Assembly (NCBI GenBank): GCA_031555145.1
Contig: JAVBUR010000059.1
Location: 1 to 33,835, forward strand
Direction: 5' to 3'
DNA from: JAJDIA01 sp031555145
Lineage (GTDB): Bacteria; Bacteroidota; Bacteroidia; Bacteroidales; Tannerellaceae
Length of the DNA stretch: 33,835 nt
The position numbers and the translations under genes were made by a program. The notes beneath the pieces are model-generated. The model did not search any database, was not told the origin of the DNA, and saw nothing but the letters and a program-made list of their open reading frames with translations. Below are positions 6,302 to 13,469 of this stretch, piece by piece. Position 1 is the stretch's first letter. Each line of letters starts with the position of its first letter.

Positions 6302-8608
6302 ATGAAACAATTATTACTATTTCTCTTCTTTTCGCTTCCTTTTTCCGTTTATTCGCAATTAAACGAGTCTTTTGATCATACCGGAGTGGCCGACTTGTAC
6401 CCATGGGAAGGTACATTGGAGCAATTTACCGTCAATCAACAGGGTGAATTACAACTGTATGCGTTGGGTAGTGCCGGATCGTCGTACCTGGCTATCGCCT
6501 CCACGCGGTTGTATGATAATGAATGGCGATGCAAGGTGCGTAGCGAGTACTGGTGTACGGTACAGAACTATTTCACGATCCATCTCTGGTGCCGGGAGCC
6601 GGATATGAAGGACCCCGGGGAAGCGGTGTTTGTCAGGTTGGGATATACTAAAAAGAACATAGCGCTCTGCTATCAGCTCGGGAATAACAAAGCGGAAGTA
6701 TTGTTCGAAGGGCGTGTCCTCTTTGCCGACCCGACTGAGGTGGAAGTGAAAGTAGTTACCGATGCAAACGGGAACTGTACGCTCTATGCCAAAGGACCAA
6801 CAGACGATGACTATTACAAAGAGGGAACCGTTGAACTGCCGGTTGCGGATGTATCCGGGTACTTCATGATCGGGGCAGTCTATTCCGGAACACATAGTCG
6901 CGATAAATACTGGGATGATATCCATGTCAAACAATTCACTTCCGGCGAAGAAGAACCGGAAGGTGAAGAACCTGGGGGCGAAGAACTTCTTTCCATCACC
7001 CATCTGGAGCATGTCGACGAATCTACTTTGCATGTATGGCTTGACCGCCCGGTTGCTGTCGAATCGGCATCCTTTGTGCTTTCCGATATGGGTGAGGTAG
7101 GAGAGGTGGGTATAACGGAGGATGGGAAGGTATTGGAACTCACCTGGGATGCGCCGCTTATCAAAGGGCAGATTTACCAACTGGCCTATTCCGGGGTGTT
7201 GGATGAAAGCGGGCAAGTCCATACCGGCGAATATACGTTCACGGCTACGTATGAAGCCCAATCGGATGATCCTCCTGTGCCGGATGCAGTAGCCGATGGC
7301 GCCGTTGTGATCAATGAAGTAATGGCCGACCCGAAGGGACTTACCGCTTTGCCGGAAACGGAATATGTGGAGCTATACAATACCACTTCTTCCGCTATTT
7401 CTCTTGATGGGTGGCATTTTTACTATGCCGATAATGCAATAACACTACCCAACCAGTTGCTTGCCGCGAATGGGTATGTCGTATTGTATCGTACGGGACG
7501 GACTGTCCGGATAGATGAGGGCGGAAAGGAACTGCCGCTGGATAAATTCCCCAGTCAGTTAGCCAATACCGGAAAGACGTTACAACTGACAGATGCAACA
7601 GGCAAAGTGATTGATCTGGCAGTATACGAACAAGCCCAGCCGGGTGTCTCCTGGGAACGTATGGATGCCGAATGGCATCTGTCTTCGGATGAACGCGGGG
7701 GCACTCCTGGTAGTATCAATTCGTTGCCGGCGGTAGATCCGGATCCAACACCTGATCCTGACCCGGATCCCGGATTGTCACCGGTAGAACCGGGGGAGAT
7801 CATCTTTAATGAGCTTCTAGCTGAACCATTTTCCAGTGCTTCGGAGTATGTCGAACTGTATAATCGTTCCACACAAGAACTACCTCTCGACGGATTATCC
7901 ATCGCCACCCGTAAATCAGATGGTACGCTTAGCACAAAATATCCATTACATACAGTAGGGGAGGTGTTGATGTCCGAAGACCATATAGTGCTTACCCGTA
8001 GTCGGGAAGGAGTGGCGTCCTTTTATCCGTTTGCTGATCCGGATGGAATCTGTGAAGTGAAGATCCCCCAGTTGGCTAATACCGCTTCTACGTTGGTTCT
8101 TTTCCGGGCGGGCGACGGTATTGTGATTGATGAGGTTGCTTATTCCTACCACTGGCATGATTCCTCCATCAAAGACCGGAAGGGTGTTTCGCTTGAACGG
8201 ATAGATCCCGACAAGCCCACCGGTGAGGCGGAAAACTGGACATCGGCTACTGTTTCCACGGGATACGGTACACCGGGTGTCCGTAATTCACAATATAAAG
8301 CGACAGATACCGATGAGCCCACCGGCATAGAAGCGCCTGTCTATGACCGGGCTTCCGGCAAATATACCCTGTCATATCTGTTTGGTCAGCCGGGTTACAC
8401 GATCCGTGCCCGTATCTACGACCTGTCAGGTAGGCAGGTTGCCGTCGTGGCAAACAATGAGCAAATGGGCACGCAGGGATCAATCACCTGGAATGGCGCC
8501 GGTTCAGACGGAAGCCGCCTGATGCCGGGTGTGTATATCTTCTATGCAGAAGCCTATCACCCGGATGGAGAAGTGAAGAAAGGGAAAAAGGTATTCCTGG
8601 TTTATTAG
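6302..8608 (+). CDS. Secreted lamin-tail-domain protein (two LTD repeats)
   Basis: This 768-aa exported protein starts with a signal peptide (MKQLLLFLFFSLPFSVYS, residues 1-18). Residues ~20-210 look like a concanavalin/LamG-type beta sandwich. An acidic EEEPEGEEPGGEE linker and a bacterial Ig-like domain (~225-325) follow. Two lamin-tail domains come next, at ~335-480 ('VVINEVMADPKG...TEYVELYNTT') and ~500-660 ('IIFNELLAEPFSSASEYVELYNRS'), separated by a DPDPTPDPDPDPG linker. The end (~670-768) resembles the FlgD-type Ig fold used as a C-terminal module of T9SS cargo (YDLSGRQVAVV, GVYIFYAEAYHPDGEVKKGKKVFL). The frame opens at 6233, but the ATG at 6302 gives a clean signal peptide. It converges on the clostripain-like gene with a 5-bp gap. 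LTD proteins are thought to act at the surface; substrate unknown. Confidence 0.85.
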   Translation: MKQLLLFLFFSLPFSVYSQLNESFDHTGVADLYPWEGTLEQFTVNQQGELQLYALGSAGSSYLAIASTRLYDNEWRCKVRSEYWCTVQNYFTIHLWCREPDMKDPGEAVFVRLGYTKKNIALCYQLGNNKAEVLFEGRVLFADPTEVEVKVVTDANGNCTLYAKGPTDDDYYKEGTVELPVADVSGYFMIGAVYSGTHSRDKYWDDIHVKQFTSGEEEPEGEEPGGEELLSITHLEHVDESTLHVWLDRPVAVESASFVLSDMGEVGEVGITEDGKVLELTWDAPLIKGQIYQLAYSGVLDESGQVHTGEYTFTATYEAQSDDPPVPDAVADGAVVINEVMADPKGLTALPETEYVELYNTTSSAISLDGWHFYYADNAITLPNQLLAANGYVVLYRTGRTVRIDEGGKELPLDKFPSQLANTGKTLQLTDATGKVIDLAVYEQAQPGVSWERMDAEWHLSSDERGGTPGSINSLPAVDPDPTPDPDPDPGLSPVEPGEIIFNELLAEPFSSASEYVELYNRSTQELPLDGLSIATRKSDGTLSTKYPLHTVGEVLMSEDHIVLTRSREGVASFYPFADPDGICEVKIPQLANTASTLVLFRAGDGIVIDEVAYSYHWHDSSIKDRKGVSLERIDPDKPTGEAENWTSATVSTGYGTPGVRNSQYKATDTDEPTGIEAPVYDRASGKYTLSYLFGQPGYTIRARIYDLSGRQVAVVANNEQMGTQGSITWNGAGSDGSRLMPGVYIFYAEAYHPDGEVKKGKKVFLVY

Positions 8609-8613
8609 CGTTA

Positions 8614-9753
8614 TTAGTAAACAGCTTTATACCAATCCAGTTGGGTATACCATTCGTTCAGTGTCGTTTGTATTTCACGCGGAATATACGAATTGAGTCC
8701 TGAAAAATGAGTAATGGGGAAAGCCGTACCGCTATTGTATGAATAGGTGGAATTAGGAGTGGATTTTTTGTACATAACCACTTTATTCAACGCATTCCCA
8801 TAGTTGATATAGGCAGCTGATGAAGCGAAATGGGCTATAAAGTCGTCGAAATCGTACAACAACCGTCGGCTGGTCAGGTAGTCCAATGCCTGGATGCCAT
8901 TGACCGGCATAGCTTTTACTTCAGTCTCTTTTCCCTGTAAGATGGCACGGGTAGCCTCTTTTAGCGCGGGTAGTTCCTTCATGTCGATAATAGCGATAGA
9001 GGCGGAGCGCCAAAGACCGGACTGTTTATCATAGTAATTGTAGAAGTTATCGCAAATACCCACCAGATCGGCGGTTTGCTTAAACATCGGCTCAATAATG
9101 AGGTGATACGGGAATCCACTACCCATAATCTCTACGGAAGAACCGATAATGTATTCAGCCTTGTTACGCAGTTCATATACCACTTCGATACTGGCCATGT
9201 AGCAGGCATCAAAGATGATAAAGTCGAATACATGGTCAGGAATAGCCTGTGCCAGTTCGGGTATTTCCATGTAATTGGAGCCATCCTGTCCAAATGATTT
9301 GAGCATATTCTTATAGGTCGCAGGCAACCAAGCCGTACCGTGGCTCCACAGCATCAGTCCATAACTATCGGCCTCGAAGCGGGGGTCGTTCAACACATCG
9401 TCGATCACCGACGACAACACATCGGCTGAAGCAGAATTCTGTTCAGTATATGTTTTGATGACTTTCTGTTCTGCCGTACCCTGTTTGTCGACAGTGATTT
9501 GAAGTAACTGAGGTACCGCATTGGCAGGATCGAAATAGACCAACAGGTTTCCATTGTTCAGGCTGGAGACGGTAGCCCCTTCCAGCATATTTTTAATATT
9601 GGTGTAAGCAAATGAGCTGAGGTTGTTCTCCGCAGCCATATAGACCAATACAGTACGTTTGGGTTGTTCTACAGGGTCGTTATCTTTACAAGAAGAGCAA
9701 GCTACAATGGTTAGCAGGGACAAAAGCCCATATATTAACGGTTTTATTTTCAT
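8614..9753 (-). CDS. Clostripain-family (C11) cysteine peptidase lipoprotein
   Basis: This 379-aa protein has a lipoprotein signal peptide (MKIKPLIYGLLSLLTIVACS, cysteines at 19 and 22), so it is displayed in the envelope. The C11 caspase-like core is visible: beta strand RTVLVYMAAENNLSSF (33-48), catalytic histidine H138 in LMLWSHGTAW, and catalytic cysteine C184 in FIIFDACYMASIEV. Family members cleave after basic residues; in gut Bacteroides a homologue activates a toxin. No long activation insert is obvious. On the minus strand a TACCTTTG box (9783-9776) lies about 25 bp upstream of the ATG and may be its -7 element. The gene converges with the lamin-tail gene. Confidence 0.9.
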   Translation of the reverse strand: MKIKPLIYGLLSLLTIVACSSCKDNDPVEQPKRTVLVYMAAENNLSSFAYTNIKNMLEGATVSSLNNGNLLVYFDPANAVPQLLQITVDKQGTAEQKVIKTYTEQNSASADVLSSVIDDVLNDPRFEADSYGLMLWSHGTAWLPATYKNMLKSFGQDGSNYMEIPELAQAIPDHVFDFIIFDACYMASIEVVYELRNKAEYIIGSSVEIMGSGFPYHLIIEPMFKQTADLVGICDNFYNYYDKQSGLWRSASIAIIDMKELPALKEATRAILQGKETEVKAMPVNGIQALDYLTSRRLLYDFDDFIAHFASSAAYINYGNALNKVVMYKKSTPNSTYSYNSGTAFPITHFSGLNSYIPREIQTTLNEWYTQLDWYKAVY

Positions 9754-9820
9754 ATTTGAATTGATAATTACACGACAAAGGTAATTACATAATATGGATT
9801 TCGAGGCGTTTTAACGTGTT

Positions 9821-10696
9821 TTATAACTGATTAGCTGATTCTTCACTTTTGAGAGGCTTCACTTCCCAATTGCGGAAAGTGATAGAAGTGGAGGATGTAT
9901 TGTCAATAGAGGCGTTGACTTCTACCTGAATATTTTGATTGTCGTGTATGGATAACAGCATGCCCAGATCAACAGTCGACGACACAATTCGATTATTCGT
10001 CAACAGGAAATCGAGTTTGAGCATATTGGATTCAGAGCGCTTGGTGGCTGTATCATTCTGCGCATCCAGCAACAGGATATTCCGCATGAATCCTTCATCA
10101 GTCTTTTCCATGGAGAAAGGAATGGAAACCGAAGAAGAGTCTTTGCGGTTACGGTTACGGAATTTGATAGCCGGAGAGATACCGGACAGAGAGGCGGAAC
10201 AGTGGCGGATGGATTGGCCATTCTCCACTTTGATGTTGAACACAATATGCTGCATCAAGGGCTTGGGCTCAATAGAGAGACTTGTTGTATTGCCCGGCGA
10301 TACTGTTAGCTGATCGATTGTAACGGCGTATAGGGGCGAGGGCATATATTCTTTCTGTTCGGCGGAAGAATTCAGGGAAGCCTCGGCTGCGTCAAACTTC
10401 TGCATGGAACTAAACTCAATGTTTTCCACATCACAGTTGAACACAAGTACACGATAGGTATCAGGGGGGAGGGCAAATTTCAGGTTGTTGGCGTCTCCTT
10501 CTGTCTGGATCATGGCGCCGTTGCCGGATGGATAGAAACAATAACGAAGAGTCTTTGGCGTCATGTGTCCAGGCAACAAACTATTCCATTGCGTGGTGAA
10601 TGTGACAAAACCATAGCGTGCCTTCGGAGTTTCCTCCTCACCACAGCTACATTTTATCAGACTACACAAAATAACACCAAGTACCAAAACGAGCAT
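9821..10696 (-). CDS. DUF5119-family lipoprotein (fimbrial-accessory-like)
   Basis: The protein is about 291 aa with a hydrophobic N-terminal segment ending in a cysteine-rich 'IKCSCGEEE' lipobox-like site. The body matches the DUF5119 layout: 'LRYCFYPSGNGAM', 'LPPDTYRVLVFNCDVENIEF' and 'IRHCSASLSGISPAI'. Such proteins resemble the Mfa2/FimB class of fimbrial anchor or assembly lipoproteins, though no pilin gene lies nearby. The frame runs open to a TTG at 10777, but a TATATTTG -7-like box occupies 10782-10775 on the minus strand, so translation from that TTG is unlikely. The ATG at 10696 is chosen. It lacks basic residues before the hydrophobic stretch, so an intermediate TTG start remains possible. 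Confidence 0.7.
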   Translation of the reverse strand: MLVLVLGVILCSLIKCSCGEEETPKARYGFVTFTTQWNSLLPGHMTPKTLRYCFYPSGNGAMIQTEGDANNLKFALPPDTYRVLVFNCDVENIEFSSMQKFDAAEASLNSSAEQKEYMPSPLYAVTIDQLTVSPGNTTSLSIEPKPLMQHIVFNIKVENGQSIRHCSASLSGISPAIKFRNRNRKDSSSVSIPFSMEKTDEGFMRNILLLDAQNDTATKRSESNMLKLDFLLTNNRIVSSTVDLGMLLSIHDNQNIQVEVNASIDNTSSTSITFRNWEVKPLKSEESANQL

Positions 10697-10883
10697 TTTC
10701 AATAGAAAGCCCGTCTTTTCCTCAATTAAACCCAATTTCCTCAATTTTTGTACAATCCTCTTAGGGATACGCGACAAATATAAAGGAGTCGCATACAGGT
10801 GTTATTGCGTTTTCTGTTCAAATTGTTGTATATTTTGCAACTTGAAAGAAATAAATACAACTTTTACAATCAGTCGGAGAAAT

Positions 10884-11735
10884 TTACAGGTTTTCTCCCC
10901 GTCCGGACCTCATGGCACGAGGCGACTGGCCGAAATTGGCCCGGCAGAAATGAGAGAAGTTGGAGAGGGATTCAAAGCCATATTTATAGCTGATATCCGA
11001 AATGGACAGTTCGGTCGTGATCAGGTCGGTTTGTATATCCTGGCATTTCCGTTTCAGCATCCACTGGTAGGCCGGCTCATCGAAGGCTTCCTTAAACAGG
11101 CGGCGGAAAGTAGGTATGCTGTATCCTCCCAGTTGGGCAAATGCTTCCACATCCCTCGCTTTCTGGTAATTCTGCAGGACAAAATACTGGAAGCTTTTAT
11201 TGTAACGATAAATAGTGGAATAGAATGCAGCCAGGTCTTTGATCGGGTAATAGCAGTTCAAGAGATACATTAACTCCGTCTGTTTGGCATTCAGGAAATC
11301 CGAGCAGCGCAGGTCATTATCCAATACCTCTTTCATGCTTTCCAGGAAGATATGTAGCGGCGGACATATATCGAGTACTACAGAACTTAATTGCCCGCTT
11401 GATGCCAAGGCAGTCCCTTTGTTGAAACGGTCGGTACAAATATTCAACGGACGTTCGAACAGATGAAGGATACATTCAGCGGCTTCCAGTATATGGAACT
11501 CCACGCGCGACCCCACTGGTTGCAGGATGAACTGGCCTTCACGGAAATACGTGTCGGGATGCTCCTCACTGTCCACGCGTACTTCTCCCTTCAGCAGAAA
11601 ATAGATGGTATTCTGCGAACACCGTTCCTGTGGGATCAATACACCCTTTGGATAGGAACGGTACTTGAAGATGTGCCGCTGGTATAAACCGCAGGAAGCA
11701 CAGTCCGTGTATTTAGAGCATCTTTGTTCAAACAT
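10884..11735 (-). CDS. AraC-family transcriptional regulator with N-terminal sensor domain
   Basis: This 283-aa regulator has a C-terminal AraC/XylS double helix-turn-helix (about 185-280). The first helix-turn-helix is 'GGYSIPTFRRLFKEAFDEPAYQWML' in two pieces and the second is 'ELSISDISYKYGFESLSNFSHFCRANFGQSP'. The N-terminal ~110 residues form a cupin/cyclic-nucleotide-like beta barrel (TIYFLLKGEVRV, FREGQFILQPVGSRVEFHIL). A cysteine group C6, C12 and C15 precedes it and could bind metal. It lies 15 bp downstream of the GHL10 glycosidase gene on the same strand, so the two are probably co-transcribed, and the regulator may control the glycosidase or the DUF5119 gene that follows after 187 bp. 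The ligand is not predictable from sequence. Confidence 0.9.
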   Translation of the reverse strand: MFEQRCSKYTDCASCGLYQRHIFKYRSYPKGVLIPQERCSQNTIYFLLKGEVRVDSEEHPDTYFREGQFILQPVGSRVEFHILEAAECILHLFERPLNICTDRFNKGTALASSGQLSSVVLDICPPLHIFLESMKEVLDNDLRCSDFLNAKQTELMYLLNCYYPIKDLAAFYSTIYRYNKSFQYFVLQNYQKARDVEAFAQLGGYSIPTFRRLFKEAFDEPAYQWMLKRKCQDIQTDLITTELSISDISYKYGFESLSNFSHFCRANFGQSPRAMRSGRGENL

Positions 11736-11750
11736 ACTAATTGAACATCG

Positions 11751-13274
11751 TTACAGCTTTATTTTTTTACTCTTCCCCTTTTCGCTTTCGTTGTGAAAAC
11801 GGTCGACCGCAGTCACTACATAGCGATACTTTACCTCCCCGTGATCGTAGGGCAAACGATACCAGGTGTCGCGTGTCATCCCGACAATCCGTGCGGGATT
11901 GCTTAGGTCGACAGGTTCTTTATCTTCAAAACGATAGATCACAAAATAATGTGCCAGTTCCGGATTGTCCGGGCTTTGCTGCGCCTTCCACTGTAACAGG
12001 AAACCGTCGGCCGTCCATTCGGTCGTCAGTCCTTTGACTGCTTTTGGTGCTTGGTCATGCAAATGTGTATAGGCTGGGATCAGGGCCGGATAGCGGTGAT
12101 AATGCCGTTTCAGGCTATCGGCTACTCCCTGGTTGTTCCGCAGCAATTCATTGGCAGGCCAGAAGCAGTTACCTGATACATTTGGAAGTGCACGCTCATA
12201 GCGCATTTTCCGGGTCAGGTCTCCGGCTTTCATCGTTCGGTCTACGTCCTGACCGATATACAGTGGACGGTCATAGGCAAACTGATTCCACCAATAGGCC
12301 AGGGTAATATAATCGGCTGCCGCATGTCCGATCTCCCAATAGATCTGCGGTGCGTTGTAGTCGATCCAGCCTTCCCGTACCCAGTGAAGTACGTCGGCGT
12401 AGAGGTCGTCATAGTTTTGCAGGCCGTTTGTTTCGCTGCCTGATCCGTCGGGCGTACTCTTTTTATTCCGGTAAATACCAAAAGGGCTGATGCCGAAACG
12501 CACCCAAGGCTTGGTCAGCAGGATTGTCCGTTTCAGTTCACTGATTAGTTGATTTACATTGTTGCGGCGCCAATCGGCACGCTGGGTGGCCTTGTATCCG
12601 CTAGCCAGTCCGTAACGGTGGAAGCTGTTATCATCTGGGAAAGGCATTCCGCCTACCGGATAGGGATAGAAATAGTCATCCATGTGGATGGCATCCACGT
12701 CGTATCGCATCACGATATCCCGCACTACCTGACAGATATACTGGCGGTTTTCGGGGATACCCGGATCGAACAAAATTTGTTTGTTATAGACCACGAACCG
12801 TTCGGGATACCGGTAATAAATATGGTTCTCGGCCAGAACGACACTTTCACTGGTGGCTGCCCGGTAAGGGTTCAGCCAGGCATGAAATTCCATCGACCGT
12901 TTATGACATTCTTCGATCAGAAAAGCCATCAGGTCGAAATTCCCTTCCGGCGCTTTCCCCTGAACGCCGGTGTAGAAACGACTCCACGGTTCCAGTTTGG
13001 AATTATAAAAAGCATCGGCTTCCGGTCGTACCTGGAAAACAAGGGCATTGATCCCACATGCCTGCAGGAGGTCGAGTTTCCGGATGAAATCCTGTTTCAT
13101 CTGCGCCGGTGTCATCGACTGGTATTCACTCTGGAAAACGGTCTGTATCCAAGCACCCCGGAACTCACGTTTGACGTCGTGGCCGGATACAGGGGTTGCT
13201 TTCTGCCGTACCGTTGAACAGGCCGAGACCAGAAAAAACGTAACCAGGATAAGTAAAGTATGTTGTTTAAGCAT
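11751..13274 (-). CDS. GHL10 (DUF187)-family glycoside hydrolase-like lipoprotein
   Basis: This 507-aa protein has a lipoprotein signal (MLKQHTLLILVTFFLVSACS, lipobox SAC with C19). A TIM-barrel follows from about residue 35 to 395, with family marks 'REFRGAWIQTVFQSEYQSM', 'LDLLQACGINALVFQVRPEADAFY', 'HAWLNPYRA', 'YDVDAIHMDDYFYPYP' and 'IDYNAPQIYWEIGH' (each shown in part). The last ~100 residues resemble a fibronectin-III-like domain. GHL10 proteins are predicted surface glycosidases, some acting on peptidoglycan or related glycans; activity here is inferred. A consensus promoter lies 30-60 bp upstream, in the divergent region shared with the UvrA gene, and the AraC regulator follows in the same transcript direction. 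Confidence 0.9.
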   Translation of the reverse strand: MLKQHTLLILVTFFLVSACSTVRQKATPVSGHDVKREFRGAWIQTVFQSEYQSMTPAQMKQDFIRKLDLLQACGINALVFQVRPEADAFYNSKLEPWSRFYTGVQGKAPEGNFDLMAFLIEECHKRSMEFHAWLNPYRAATSESVVLAENHIYYRYPERFVVYNKQILFDPGIPENRQYICQVVRDIVMRYDVDAIHMDDYFYPYPVGGMPFPDDNSFHRYGLASGYKATQRADWRRNNVNQLISELKRTILLTKPWVRFGISPFGIYRNKKSTPDGSGSETNGLQNYDDLYADVLHWVREGWIDYNAPQIYWEIGHAAADYITLAYWWNQFAYDRPLYIGQDVDRTMKAGDLTRKMRYERALPNVSGNCFWPANELLRNNQGVADSLKRHYHRYPALIPAYTHLHDQAPKAVKGLTTEWTADGFLLQWKAQQSPDNPELAHYFVIYRFEDKEPVDLSNPARIVGMTRDTWYRLPYDHGEVKYRYVVTAVDRFHNESEKGKSKKIKL

Positions 13275-13304
13275 GTACTATCAATACATTGTATATTAGG
13301 AAAA

Positions 13305-13335
13305 CAAAATTAGCGGTTTCCATACACATATGCAA
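13305..13335 (-). promoter_or_regulatory. Promoter for the GHL10 lipoprotein
   Basis: On the minus strand TTG (13335-13333), a 20-bp spacer and TAATTTTG (13312-13305) fit the -33/-7 consensus exactly. Transcription would start near 13298, about 24 nt before the ATG at 13274. Confidence 0.65.
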
Positions 13336-13428
13336 TGTTTTAGGTTTTATTCATTAAAAAAGTGTGTAATAATGATAGACTTTCGACTTTTGTCATCACA
13401 TATACGCCACACAAGAATAGAAAATGCC

Positions 13429-13436
13429 TACCTTTG
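13429..13436 (+). promoter_or_regulatory. Probable -7 box of the UvrA gene
   Basis: TACCTTTG matches the Bacteroidetes -7 consensus and lies 33 bp before the ATG at 13470. No TTG is found at 19-21 bp upstream, so the -33 element is weak or absent. Confidence 0.4.
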
Positions 13437-13469
13437 CCTGTTCTAAAAAAGCAGGAGTAGGAAATACAT

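Noticed and set aside
10697..10777. TTG start for the DUF5119 protein at 10777
   Set aside because: The TTG is part of a TATATTTG -7-like box, so it would lie upstream of the transcription start; the ATG at 10696 is preferred with some doubt.
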